64,000 bases of DNA from NCBI RefSeq assembly GCF_000427665.1, contig NZ_ATYL01000004.1, positions 1 through 64,000 on the forward strand, read 5' to 3'. The notes under the pieces were generated by a model. It was not told the origin of the DNA. It made no database searches and saw only the letters and a program-made list of their open reading frames with translations. This stretch comes from Geminicoccus roseus DSM 18922. GTDB taxonomy: Bacteria; Pseudomonadota; Alphaproteobacteria; Geminicoccales; Geminicoccaceae. Shown here piece by piece: positions 43,539 to 52,229 of the stretch. The stretch's first letter is position 1, and each line of letters opens with the position of its first letter. A program made the position numbers and the translations under genes.

Positions 43539-45470
43539 TCACGGTAGCCCTGCCCGCTGGAGGCCGTTTGTGAGCCGCTTCCTGTGGTTCGGCTGGGCAT
43601 AGGACGCAGCGAAATCCTCAGCCGCAAACAACGGGTTTAGCCGTATCACCCTTGCCGCTGCTTCTCGTGCCTGCGTTTTCAATCCGAGTTCCGCATAGGT
43701 GGCCGTCAGTACCGCCCATGCCGCTACTCGATCTGGCTTTCGGGTGAGGTTTTGCTCCAGGATATCCACTGCATCCTGCAGGCGACCCGCGAGGTAGTAG
43801 ACGGTGCCCAGGTCCATCCATGCAGGATCATTAAACGGGTCGAAGGAGAGAACGGTCTCATACTCGTGGATTCCTTCGTCGAGACGGCCTCTGTCTATGT
43901 GGACTCCCGCGAGCAGGGCACGAACCTCAGGATCGCCGGGGTTGAGCTTGACGGCCTGATCGATTTCAGCTTCCGCCAGATCCCACTGGCGCTGAAACCC
44001 ATATGCCAAGCTGAGCAGGGCGTGGCTCCTTGCGTCGTCGTTGTCGAGTTCGACGGCCTTTCGCGCCATCTCCTCAGCACGCTCGAGCGCCTGTGCTGGC
44101 CATTCGGTCCAGCCAAAAAGCGCTGCGTCCAAATAGGCACGGCCGAGGCCGGCCTGGGCGGCTGCGTACCTTGGGTCCAGCTCAAAGGCCTGCTGGAAGA
44201 GCTTACGAGCTTGGGCGTTGGAGGTACGGGTGCGTTGCGCCAGCTGCTCATGGCCACGCAGGACATAGTCGTAGGCCGCAAGATCTCCTGGCGGCTTGGC
44301 CAAAGCCCGCTCCTGCTCGACCCGGGTCACCCTCACCGCGAGCATCCTGACTAGGCGCTGCACGATGGCGTCCTGCACGGCAAAGACATCGGTCAGGTCT
44401 TCATCATACCGCTCCGACCAGAGAAGGAGCCCATCGCGAGTATTCATGAGCTGGATGCCCACCCGGACGCGGTCACCAGCCCGGCGGACGCTGCCTTCAA
44501 CCACATAGCGTGCCTTGAGCTCCCGTCCGATCCGGGTAAGGTCAGCAGCCTTGCCCTTATACGCGAAGGTCGTGCCGCGGCTGACCACACGCAGACTCGA
44601 AAAGCGCCCTAGCGCCGCAATCAGGTCCTCGGTGATCCCGTCGCTGAAATAATCCTGTCCTGGATCGCCGCTCTGATTGGTAAATGGCAGGACAGCAACC
44701 ACGGGTATGGTGGTGGCCGCCGGATCAGCCACCTCTGCACGCTCCTGGTGTCTTTCCTCCATCGGGCCTGCACGTGTGAACCACAAGCCGACGACAGCCG
44801 CAGCAATGAGCAGAAGGACCGCTGTCATGAGCCAGATTGGCTTAGCGCGCATCCGCCGGCGCGTTTGCGGCTGCACAACAGAGGAGCCTGACCCATTAAA
44901 GGAGTCTGACCCATCCAGGCACACGCGGAAGATTGCGACAGCTTGGGAGATGTTCTTGACTTGATGCATGCCCAGCGGCTCGAAGCCGACGTCAAGCTTG
45001 CCGCGGACATGGTTGTAAACGGTCTGCGAGATCAGGATGCCACCTGGTTGGGCGAGTTGCTGCAGGCGCGTGGCGATGTTGACGCCGTCGCCGTAGATGT
45101 CATCACCATCGATGATTACGTCACCAAGATTGATGCCGATGCGGAACTCGAGCCGTTGTCCTGGGGGAAGGGCGGCATTGTGCTCGCGCAAAACCTGTTG
45201 GATGTTGATGGCGCTGGTCAGCGCCTCGACGATACTTGGAAAGTCGGCTAGCACGCTGTCGCCTGCCGAGCCGACGATGCGGCCATCATGCTCGATGACG
45301 AGCCGATCGATGATTTGGCGGCAAGACCGCAGGCGCGTATGCGTGCCAGTCTCGTCTTGGTGCATCTGGCGCGAAAAGCCGACCGCGTCGGCGCTCAGGA
45401 TCGCAGCTAGCTTGCGCCTGCGGCCGCGTACGGCCTCTTCGGGTTTCGCGTTTGTGGGTTCGGCCGCCAT
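43539..45470 (-). CDS. membrane class III cyclase with TolB-like and TPR domains
   Basis: 643 residues. The N-terminal class III cyclase domain (RKLAAILSADAVGFSRQM with metal Asp, HDGRIVGSAGDSVLADF, FRIGINLGDVIIDGDDIYGDGVNIATRLQ) occupies residues ~20-190. One membrane helix (IWLMTAVLLLIAAAVVGLWF) lies near 235. Then a TolB-N-like domain (VVAVLPFTNQSGDPGQDYFSDGITEDLI... RYVVEGSVRRAGDRVRVGIQLMN), then TPR units (~430-630). This cyclase/TM/TPR arrangement is widespread in alphaproteobacteria, with cAMP made in the cytoplasm. ADAVGFS and GDSVLADF keep the metal-binding acids. The start is the ATG at 45470, because the longer frame to 45566 overlaps the divergent YHS gene. Confidence 0.9.
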   Translation of the reverse strand: MAAEPTNAKPEEAVRGRRRKLAAILSADAVGFSRQMHQDETGTHTRLRSCRQIIDRLVIEHDGRIVGSAGDSVLADFPSIVEALTSAINIQQVLREHNAALPPGQRLEFRIGINLGDVIIDGDDIYGDGVNIATRLQQLAQPGGILISQTVYNHVRGKLDVGFEPLGMHQVKNISQAVAIFRVCLDGSDSFNGSGSSVVQPQTRRRMRAKPIWLMTAVLLLIAAAVVGLWFTRAGPMEERHQERAEVADPAATTIPVVAVLPFTNQSGDPGQDYFSDGITEDLIAALGRFSSLRVVSRGTTFAYKGKAADLTRIGRELKARYVVEGSVRRAGDRVRVGIQLMNTRDGLLLWSERYDEDLTDVFAVQDAIVQRLVRMLAVRVTRVEQERALAKPPGDLAAYDYVLRGHEQLAQRTRTSNAQARKLFQQAFELDPRYAAAQAGLGRAYLDAALFGWTEWPAQALERAEEMARKAVELDNDDARSHALLSLAYGFQRQWDLAEAEIDQAVKLNPGDPEVRALLAGVHIDRGRLDEGIHEYETVLSFDPFNDPAWMDLGTVYYLAGRLQDAVDILEQNLTRKPDRVAAWAVLTATYAELGLKTQAREAAARVIRLNPLFAAEDFAASYAQPNHRKRLTNGLQRAGLP

Positions 45471-45565
45471 TCCGCGTCTTCGATGCAAGCCCCTTTGTAG
45501 CTTCCTGCCCAGGCAAGGCGTACAAGGAGTACTTGGCATAGTGGGGGTTCGCGGGAGATGCCGCA

Positions 45566-46033
45566 ATGAACCTTGATCAGCATGTCATGGGCTGGAGGCT
45601 GCACGTCCTGGTCTTCGCTGCTCTCCTTACAGCCTCCACCGCCGCCGCCGGGGAGAGGGTCAACAAGGACGCCAGCAACCTTGCCATCCGCGGTTATGAC
45701 ACGGTCGCCTACTTCACCGATGGCCGGTCGATCAAAGGCAAGCCCGAGTTCCAGTACGTCTGGCAGGACGCGCGGTGGCTGTTTGCCAGCGCCGAACACA
45801 AGACTTTGTTTGCTGACGACCCTGTTCGCTATGCTCCGCAGTTTGGCGGCTTCTGTACAGGCGGCGTGAGCCTTGGCCGGCTCTCACCCATCGATCCCGA
45901 GGCCTGGCTCATCGTCGAGGGCCGTCTTTACCTCTACTACGACAAGCAGGGCCGGGATGAGAGCTTGGCCGAGCTAGAAGCCGATATTGCTGCCGCTACT
46001 GAAAAGTGGGAGGCGCTGCGCAACGTTCCTTGA
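45566..46033 (+). CDS. exported YHS-domain protein
   Basis: 155 residues. Signal peptide (GWRLHVLVFAALLTASTAAA) then a YHS-like domain: NLAIRGYDTVAYFTDGRSIKG, FQYVWQDARWLFASAEHKTLFADDPVRYAPQFGGFC. This is the typical 'YHS domain-containing protein' of proteobacteria, sometimes metal-linked. The C-terminal helix (ESLAELEADIAAATEKWEALR) is usual. The ATG at 45587 is an alternative start. It is divergent from the cyclase-TPR gene with 95 bases between them, so the promoters are shared. It is the last gene before the repeat copy B. Confidence 0.9.
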   Translation: MNLDQHVMGWRLHVLVFAALLTASTAAAGERVNKDASNLAIRGYDTVAYFTDGRSIKGKPEFQYVWQDARWLFASAEHKTLFADDPVRYAPQFGGFCTGGVSLGRLSPIDPEAWLIVEGRLYLYYDKQGRDESLAELEADIAAATEKWEALRNVP

Positions 46034-46395
46034 TGAAACGCGTTGCGGTGGATGTGTCGGGTCGTTCGAGACAATGAGGTTGCCCAAAGTAAATTAATAG
46101 AAGTGGCTGAATTGGTCACCAGGAATGGACTTGCACAGGACCGTGTGATGGTGGGTATCTTAACAGGCTGATCTGTCTCGCATGTTCTAGATCGGTTCCA
46201 CCTAGCGTCTCGGAAGATCAAGAACAACCCATGTGGGACAGGGAAGGGTGTCTCGGCTGATCGTCTTGCTGGGGTACACCCTTGAGAGACATGCGTATGA
46301 GTGGACCCTTGGCGCGGCGTGCTGGTGGCACTGGTCGAGCGAGTGGCCAGTGCAATGCCCGAAGACCTTGCCGAGATCGAGATCACCCGGCGGGG
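46034..46395. other. intergenic stretch holding repeat copy B
   Basis: About 360 bases between the YHS gene and the IS630 remnant. It contains the inverted-repeat copy at 46170-46282. To its right a short plus-strand frame (about 46304-46398, LVALVERVASAMPEDLAEIEITRRG) looks like the tail of a lost gene but is not identified. Confidence 0.5.
46170..46282 (-). repeat. inverted-repeat copy B of the resolvase-associated repeat
   Basis: Reverse complement of the 33988-34100 repeat: the central 49 bases (46207-46255) are identical and the flanks roughly 75-80% identical. No resolvase gene lies beside this copy. The two copies in opposite orientation bracket about 12.1 kb that includes the resolvase and the whole plasmid replicon. 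Confidence 0.8.
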
Positions 46396-47483
46396 CTAGT
46401 GGCTTGAGTTAGAGGTCCGTTGGCAGAAGCGAGCGACGCTGGCGAGAATGGTATCCGCGCTCTTGGTCCAGACGAATGGTCTGGGATCTGCGTTGTTGGC
46501 AGCGATGTAGGCTCGGATGGCCTCCTCCAACGCCTCGGTGCAGGTGAACACGCCGCGCTCGATCCGGCGCCGGGTCAGCAGAGCGAACCAGCACTCGACC
46601 AGGTTGAGTCAGGAGGCCGAGGTCGGGGTGAAGTGCAGGTGGAAGCGAGGCCGCTTGACCAGCCAGTCCTGGACGATCCGGGTCTTGTGGGTGGCGGCAT
46701 TATCGAGCACCACATGAACGTCGGCATCCGCCGGCACGCTTGCCTCGATCGAGTCGAGGAAGGCGCGGAACTCGATGCTGCGATGCCGGCGCTGGCAGCG
46801 GCCGATGACGGTGCCGGCCTTGATGTCCAAAGCTGCGAACAGGTCGGTGGTGCCGCAGCGCCGATAGTCATGGGTCTGGCGCTCGGGCTGGCCGGGTCGC
46901 ATCGGCAGGATGGGCGCCGTCGGCCGCAGCGCCTAAATCTGCGGCTTCTCGTCGACGCACAGCACCAACGCCCGGTCGGGCGGGTTCAGATACAGGCCGA
47001 CCACATCGCGGACCCTCTCCACGAAGGCTGGATCGGTCGGGAGCTTGAACGCCTCCACCCGGTGCGGCCGCAGACCAAAGGCCCGCCAGATCCGGCTCAC
47101 CGCCGTTTGGCTCAACCCGGCCCCCCTGCCATCGACCGGGTGCTCCAGTGGGGGCGTTGGCCGGCATCTCCTCCAGGGTCAGCGCGACCAGACGTTCCAC
47201 GGCCTCGTCGTCGATCTGTCTTGGCGCACCGGAACGTGGCGCATCGACCAGACCCTCCAGCCGATGCAGGGCAAAGCGCCGGCGCCACAGGGCCACCGTC
47301 GACCGGCTCACACCAAGTACCCAGGCTACTCCAAGATTGGTGGCGTCAGGCTCGGCACAGGCGAGCACCACCCGGGCACGTTACGCCAGCGCCTGTCCCA
47401 GGGTGTCGCCGGATCAGGTTCTCCAACGCCGCCCGTTCCGTCGATGTCAGTTCGACAGCAAGCGCCTTCGGACCCCGAGCCAT
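46396..47483 (-). pseudogene. IS630-family transposase, several stops and frameshifts
   Basis: Reading leftward: MARGPKALAVELTSTERAAL start at 47483, an HTH (VLGVSRSTVALWRRRFALHRLEGLVDAPRSG, split), WRAFGLRPHRVEAFKL, LCVDEKPQI followed by a stop, then a DDE core in another frame (FAALDIKAGTVIG, DVHVVLDNAATHKT). The conserved SWLNLVE is interrupted by a TGA in place of Trp, and the end reads WFALLTRRRIERGVF. All catalytic blocks are present in order but interrupted, so it is inactive. Confidence 0.87.
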
Positions 47484-47699
47484 GGCAGCCTCTCCTAACG
47501 AAGATGCTACAATCGCCCACTTCATCCAGAGTGCAAGCCAATCTGTAACTCAGACCACTAGCAGGAGTTCGTCAAGTTAGAGGACTGGCTGCCCCACCAG
47601 ATCATCAGCCGTTGAGGATCGAGGAAGGGCATTTCGGCCTCACACGCCACTGCACGCAATGCATCGCTCATCGCGTGGATCGTCCGGGGTAAACACCGA

Positions 47700-48086
47700 T
47701 TAATGATCGGCGTGGTTATGCAGGACGACCAGTTGTTCGTCGGCAGCATCGCCGACAACATCAGCCTCTTTGTCTGCTAGCCCGACCGGGAAGCGGATCG
47801 AGGCCGGTGCCGCAATGGCCACGGTGCACGACGACATCGTCGCCATGCCGATGGGCTACGGCACCTTGATCAGTAACATGGGCGCGCTGCTCTCCGGCGG
47901 CCAAAAACAGCGCGTCCTGATCGCGCGCCCGCTCTACTGCGACTCGGCCTGATGTTGTTGGACGTGGCCAATGAGCAGGACGACGCGCCGCTCGCGTTGA
48001 CCGGGCAGGCTATCTCCCAAGTGGCGACCGCTGATCGGGCCTGCCTGTTCGCGGATGAAGAGATGGTCGAGATGCGTAATGATTGA
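47700..48086 (+). pseudogene. remnant of peptidase-type ABC exporter ATPase (RaxB/CvaB/HlyB-like)
   Basis: Broken plus-strand frames read IGVVMQDDQLFVGSIADNISLF (Q-loop region), HDDIVAMPMGYGTLISNMG, the ABC signature LLSGGQKQRVLIARPLY, LLDVAN (Walker B remnant) and a tail ISQVATADRACLFADEEMVE. They match the C-terminal ATPase half of bacteriocin/type I secretion exporters. Stops and a deletion remove the rest. It may be the last trace of an export system; no linked adaptor or substrate gene is nearby. Confidence 0.82.
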
Positions 48087-48199
48087 AGAGACAAGCTCAA
48101 GCGGGTCGGGCGCAAAGTTCCTGGTCGAAGGCTTTAGACAGTGGTCGAGACATCATCGCCGCCGTCGCACCCGCGAAGTCCTGTGGCCGTGAACCTACA

Positions 48200-49066
48200 T
48201 TATCCCTCGAAGGGCAGCCAGCTTAAGCCGCCGTCGCTACTGGCGATGACGCTGCCGTCATGGGTCGCTGCAAACAGGCGCTGCGGATCAGCCGGATCGG
48301 TTGCCAGACGGAGGATGTAGTAATCTCCGGCGCCTACCCTCTCGAACTCCGCCTCATCCTCCTGTCTTCGCATGAGGCCCTGCCCAACGACGAAGGCATA
48401 GAGCGTCCCATCCGGGGCTACCTCGACCATCGTGATCGGTGATCGTTCGATCAACGCATCCCAGCTCTTCCCGCTGTCGTTGCTGCGCAGCAGGCCATGG
48501 CGGGTTGCGGCGTAGATCCTGCTCGGATCGGTTGCCGACGTGGCCAGATCAATCAGTCCTTCGGGCAAAGGGCTGGTAGTCTTCCAGGTTTGCCCGCTAT
48601 CTGTGCTAACCCGCAAGACATCATCGGCTACGTAGAGTCGAGTGGGATCGGCCCCGCTGACCGCCACTTGGTGGTAGTCGCGACGCGCCTCCACGCCGGC
48701 CAGGATTTCCTGCCACGTAGCCCCCAGGTCTTTTGAGACCAACAAGCCAAGATTGCCGCCTGCCAATGGATGGCCGCTTGCGTAAAGCTGTTCCGGATTC
48801 CCTGGATCAAGACTGAAACGCTTCAAATCTTGGATCGCTGAGACCCGCTGTACTCTGCCGCCTGGCTGTGTTCGGAACAGACCGTGATGGGTCGCAATTA
48901 AAAGCTGGTCTCGCTGTCGCCGATCTACCGCCAAGTCGTGGATGTGCGTGCGTCGAGCGAGTTCGTCGAGGCTGAGATCCTCGACTGCTAGCACCGGCCC
49001 AGTAACAGCCATCCCTATCGTCAGAATGGCTAGGCAAGCCACTGTTCGACCTAAAAAAGCATGCAT
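48200..49066 (-). CDS. exported BNR/VPS10-like beta-propeller protein (F510_1955-like)
   Basis: 288 residues. Signal peptide (CLAILTIGMAVTGPVLA) followed by repeated units with Asp-box-like motifs: LLVSKDLGATWQEI, LRVSTDSGQTWKTT, LLRSNDSGKSWDAL, VIASSDGGLSWLPF (S-x-D-x-G-x-T/S-W). These form a sortilin/BNR-type beta-propeller in the periplasm. Proteins of this type, annotated 'F510_1955 family glycosylhydrolase', recur in copper-resistance loci; hydrolase activity is unproven. It lies at the left edge of the copper region, divergent from the cytochrome c gene with 75 bases between. Confidence 0.85.
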   Translation of the reverse strand: MHAFLGRTVACLAILTIGMAVTGPVLAVEDLSLDELARRTHIHDLAVDRRQRDQLLIATHHGLFRTQPGGRVQRVSAIQDLKRFSLDPGNPEQLYASGHPLAGGNLGLLVSKDLGATWQEILAGVEARRDYHQVAVSGADPTRLYVADDVLRVSTDSGQTWKTTSPLPEGLIDLATSATDPSRIYAATRHGLLRSNDSGKSWDALIERSPITMVEVAPDGTLYAFVVGQGLMRRQEDEAEFERVGAGDYYILRLATDPADPQRLFAATHDGSVIASSDGGLSWLPFEG

Positions 49067-49141
49067 GGGAGATCCTTGTTATGATGGAATGAAGGCCGTT
49101 CGTTTAGGGGAAGCAGACCAGCGAATGCGCAGGAACGAGAG

Positions 49142-49609
49142 ATGATCGTGTGGACGAGAAGACGGACGGGCGCGGTTGCTTTGGCGGTCCTGGTGGTAGG
49201 GGCTGCCGCTGTGTGGATGCAGATCCCGGCCGAGGCCGGGATCGACCCGAACGATCCTGCCCAGGTCGCCACAGGCCAGGCCATCTATGCCCAGCACTGC
49301 GCTTCATGCCACGGCGTGGATCTGGAGGGTGAGCCAGACTGGCGGGAAGCGAAGCCGGATGGAAAGCTGCCGGCCCCGCCTCACGGCATCACCGGCCACA
49401 CCTGGCATCATCCGCAGGACATGCTGTTCGACATCACCAAGCATGGCATCGCGGCCATGGCCCCGGCAGGCTACCCGACCGACATGCCGGCGTTCGACGG
49501 AATCCTCACGGACGAGCAGATCCGCGCGGTGCTGGCTTTCATCGCCAGCACCTGGCCGGAAGACATTCAGGAGCGCTGGATGGCGGCGTCACGCCCGTCG
49601 CCGGAGTGA
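49142..49609 (+). CDS. exported c-type cytochrome
   Basis: 155 residues. An N-terminal uncleaved or cleavable signal (VALAVLVVGAAAVWMQIPAEA) is followed by one haem site CASCH (GQAIYAQHCASCHGVDLEGEP) and the distal methionine in PTDMPAFDGILTDEQIRAVLAFI, a class I cytochrome c. It resembles cytochromes found with copper-resistance genes; it may pass electrons from Cu(I) oxidation. Its ATG is at 49142. The neighbouring CopB and CopA genes read toward it from the right. Confidence 0.92.
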   Translation: MIVWTRRRTGAVALAVLVVGAAAVWMQIPAEAGIDPNDPAQVATGQAIYAQHCASCHGVDLEGEPDWREAKPDGKLPAPPHGITGHTWHHPQDMLFDITKHGIAAMAPAGYPTDMPAFDGILTDEQIRAVLAFIASTWPEDIQERWMAASRPSPE

Positions 49610-49634
49610 CCGCCGCCCCGCCACTCGTCTGGTC

Positions 49635-50396
49635 TCAGAACGAGATGCGAACACCCACCAGGAAGGACAGGTTGTCGACATCCTCCCCCTCGTCACGGGC
49701 AAGGTCGGCCGTGTTGCCGAGCTGGCGTTCCCAGCTCACCCCGATATAGGGCGCCACCTCGCGGATGACCTCGTAGCGCAGGCGCAGGCCCAGCTCGATG
49801 TCGTTGAACCCGCTGGCACTGCCGATCTCCCGGTCGTTGCCGAACGCGACATTGGTCTCGAGCTTGGGCTGGAGCACGAGCCGCTGCGTGATCAGCATGT
49901 CGTATTCCAGCTCCAGGCGCGCCGACGCCACGCCCTCCTCGCTCACGAAGCCCTGGAGGTCGACCTCGAAGTAGCCGGGTGCGAGCCCCTGCAGCCCGAT
50001 GACGCCATAGGCGCGCGACGGGCTGGGCTCGAAGTCGTAGCGCAGGCCTGCCTGGACATCCCAGTAATAGCCGAGCAGCCGCGAGTAGAGCAGTTGCACC
50101 TCGGCCGACTCGAAGGATTCCGACGCAGCATATTCACCCTGCGTCTTCAGCCATACGCTGTTGTAGTCGCCGCCATACCAGGCCTGGGCATCCCAGCCGA
50201 CCACGGGCTTGCCGTCGCCGAAGCGATACTCCAGCTCGTCCACGATGACCTGGCCATAAAGCTCTGCGCCATGGGCGGGCGGCGTCATCTCTGCCGTGCC
50301 GGCCGCAGACTGTGCGGCGACGGACGATGCCAGAAGAAAAGGCGAAATCACTCCGGCGGCGCCGAGAACTGCCGTTTCGTACCATATCCTGTTCAC
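49635..50396 (-). CDS. copB: outer-membrane copper resistance protein CopB/PcoB
   Basis: About 253 residues from a GTG at 50396, placed seven bases after the CopA stop with GGAG upstream. The first ~30 residues are a signal sequence; the rest is a porin-like beta-barrel: ELYGQVIVDELEYRFGDGKPVVGWDAQAWYGGDYN, EVQLLYSRLLGYYWDVQAGLRYDF, LITQRLVLQPKLETNVAF and RLRYEVIREVAPYIGVSWERQLG, ending ...RISF. These are the CopB signatures. CopB is thought to export or bind copper at the outer membrane with CopA. The Met/His-rich N-terminal extension seen in some CopB proteins is short here. It is co-transcribed with CopA. Confidence 0.92.
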   Translation of the reverse strand: MNRIWYETAVLGAAGVISPFLLASSVAAQSAAGTAEMTPPAHGAELYGQVIVDELEYRFGDGKPVVGWDAQAWYGGDYNSVWLKTQGEYAASESFESAEVQLLYSRLLGYYWDVQAGLRYDFEPSPSRAYGVIGLQGLAPGYFEVDLQGFVSEEGVASARLELEYDMLITQRLVLQPKLETNVAFGNDREIGSASGFNDIELGLRLRYEVIREVAPYIGVSWERQLGNTADLARDEGEDVDNLSFLVGVRISF

Positions 50397-50403
50397 TGCC
50401 CGT

Positions 50404-52197
50404 TCACTCCGCCGCTGCCGTCTGGCGCTGGACGACAACCTTGCGCATCATCCCGGTTTCCATGTGGTAGAGCAGGTGGCAGTGGAACGCCCAGCCGCCC
50501 TCGGCATCCACCGGGATGTCCACGTCGAGCGACGTGCCCGGCTTGATGTTCACGACATGCTTCAGCGGATCACGGGCATCGTTGCCGACCCGGGGCAGCA
50601 TCCACATGCCATGGAGATGCATCGGATGGTTCATCATCGTCTCGTTGATGAACCGGAACCGCACCCGCTCGCCGTAGTTCAGGACGATCGGCTGGGCATC
50701 GGCGAACTTGTTGCCGTTGATCGACCAGAAATAGCGTTCCATGTTGCCGGTCAGCCGGACTTCGATGATCCGGTCCGGCTCCCGGGCGTCGAAGGGCGAG
50801 GCGAGCGCCTTCAGGTCGCGGTACGACAGGACCTTGGTGCCCGCGGGCGCGCCCGTATCCACGGCGATCGGATCGGCCATAGCCATGCCGGCCATGTCGC
50901 CCATTCCCTCCATCTTGGAATGATCCATGCCGGCCATGTCGCCCATTCCCTTCATGTTGGAATGATCCATGCCGGCCATGTCGCCCATCCCGTCCGTCTT
51001 GGCATGGTCCATGCCGGCCATGTCGCCGTGATCCATGTCCATCGGCGGGACGTGGCCCGGAGCATCGGTCTCGGGTCGGGGCGTGCCGCGCTCGAGGCCG
51101 GTCGGGCCGAAGCTCATCCCCATGTCGGCCATGGTCAGCATCGGCCGGGGCCGATGCGCCGGCAGCGGCTCGACCATGCCCTTGCGCGTGGCGAGGGTCG
51201 CGCGGGCGAAGCCCGTCCGGTCCATCGACTCGGCGAGGATCGAGTAGGCCCTGTCCTCATCCGGCCGCACGATCACGTCATAGGTTTCGGCGACCGCGAT
51301 CCGGAACTCGTCCACCGGCGTCGGCTGGACGTTGTTGCCGTCCGCCTGCACCACGGTCATCTTCAGGCCGGGAATGCGCACGTCGAAATAGGTCATCGCC
51401 GACGAGTTGATGAACCGCAGCCGGATCCGCTCGCCCGGCTCGAACAGGGCCGTGAAGTTGCGCTCCGGCGACTGGCCGTTGACCAGGAAGGTGTAGCCGG
51501 TGACATCGGCGATGTCGGTCCGGTCCATCCGCATCTTGGCCCACGCCCAGCGCTCCTGGACGACGTCCTTCTTTGCTTCTGCCGAATCGGCGTTCCACAG
51601 ATCACGGACGAGGTCCGACCAGGTCGGCTTGCTGTAGTTGTAGTAGCCGGGGTCCCGCTTGAGGTTGTCGATGATCCGTTCGGGGTTCTCGTCCGTCCAG
51701 TCGGAGAGCTGGATGATGTACTCGCGGTCGTAGCGGAACGGCTCGCGCTTTTGCGGCTCGATCACGATCGGCGCATAGACGCCAAGCTGCTCCTGGACGC
51801 CCGAGTGGCTGTGGAACCAGTAGGTGCCGGCCTGCCGGACCGGGAACCGGTAGGTGTGCGTGGTGCCCGGCATGATGCCGTCAAAGCCGTCGCTGACGCC
51901 GGGCACGCCATCTTCGGAACTCGGCAGCAGCAGTCCATGCCAATGGACCGACGTCACCTCGTCGAGACGGTTGGTGACGTTGATCGTGACGTCCTCGCCT
52001 TCCTTCAGCCGCAGCGGCGCGCCCGGGAATTGGCCGTTGATCACCATGCCGGGCCGGTCCACGCCGGTCACGTTGAGGGTCTGCTCTTCGATCACGAGAT
52101 CATAGGTCCCGGCGACCAGGGAGGGTGAAGCCAGGGTGCTGGCGGCCGTCGCCGCCAGCACCAGGCCCAGAGCACCCAAGAAATTCCTGGGCATCAT
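50404..52197 (-). CDS. copA: multicopper oxidase CopA/PcoA
   Basis: 597 residues, signal sequence ahead of GTYDLVIEEQTLNV. Copper sites: TSVHWHGLLLP, GTYWFHSHSG, the C-terminal HPMHLHGMW and FHCHLLYHMETGMM. The Met/His-rich loop between domains contains 14-residue tandem repeats (GMDHSKMEGMGDMA), encoded by the 42-bp repeats at 50885-51034, that should bind Cu(I). The N-terminal signal is Sec-like (LGALGLVLAATAASTLA) rather than the usual twin-arginine, which is worth noting. It oxidises Cu(I) in the periplasm. It precedes copB in the same leftward operon and follows the cupredoxin gene. Confidence 0.95.
   Translation of the reverse strand: MMPRNFLGALGLVLAATAASTLASPSLVAGTYDLVIEEQTLNVTGVDRPGMVINGQFPGAPLRLKEGEDVTINVTNRLDEVTSVHWHGLLLPSSEDGVPGVSDGFDGIMPGTTHTYRFPVRQAGTYWFHSHSGVQEQLGVYAPIVIEPQKREPFRYDREYIIQLSDWTDENPERIIDNLKRDPGYYNYSKPTWSDLVRDLWNADSAEAKKDVVQERWAWAKMRMDRTDIADVTGYTFLVNGQSPERNFTALFEPGERIRLRFINSSAMTYFDVRIPGLKMTVVQADGNNVQPTPVDEFRIAVAETYDVIVRPDEDRAYSILAESMDRTGFARATLATRKGMVEPLPAHRPRPMLTMADMGMSFGPTGLERGTPRPETDAPGHVPPMDMDHGDMAGMDHAKTDGMGDMAGMDHSNMKGMGDMAGMDHSKMEGMGDMAGMAMADPIAVDTGAPAGTKVLSYRDLKALASPFDAREPDRIIEVRLTGNMERYFWSINGNKFADAQPIVLNYGERVRFRFINETMMNHPMHLHGMWMLPRVGNDARDPLKHVVNIKPGTSLDVDIPVDAEGGWAFHCHLLYHMETGMMRKVVVQRQTAAAE
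50885..51034 (-). repeat. 42-bp tandem repeats in copA (Met/His-rich copper-binding loop)
   Basis: Three full and one partial copies of a 42-base unit begin at 50885, 50927, 50969 and 51011, encoding MAGMDHSKMEGMGD-like 14-mers. The high nucleotide identity suggests recent expansion, so copy number may vary between strains. Confidence 0.85.
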
Positions 52198-52229
52198 GTC
52201 ATCCTTCGCTTCTGGGAGAGCGCATTCAG

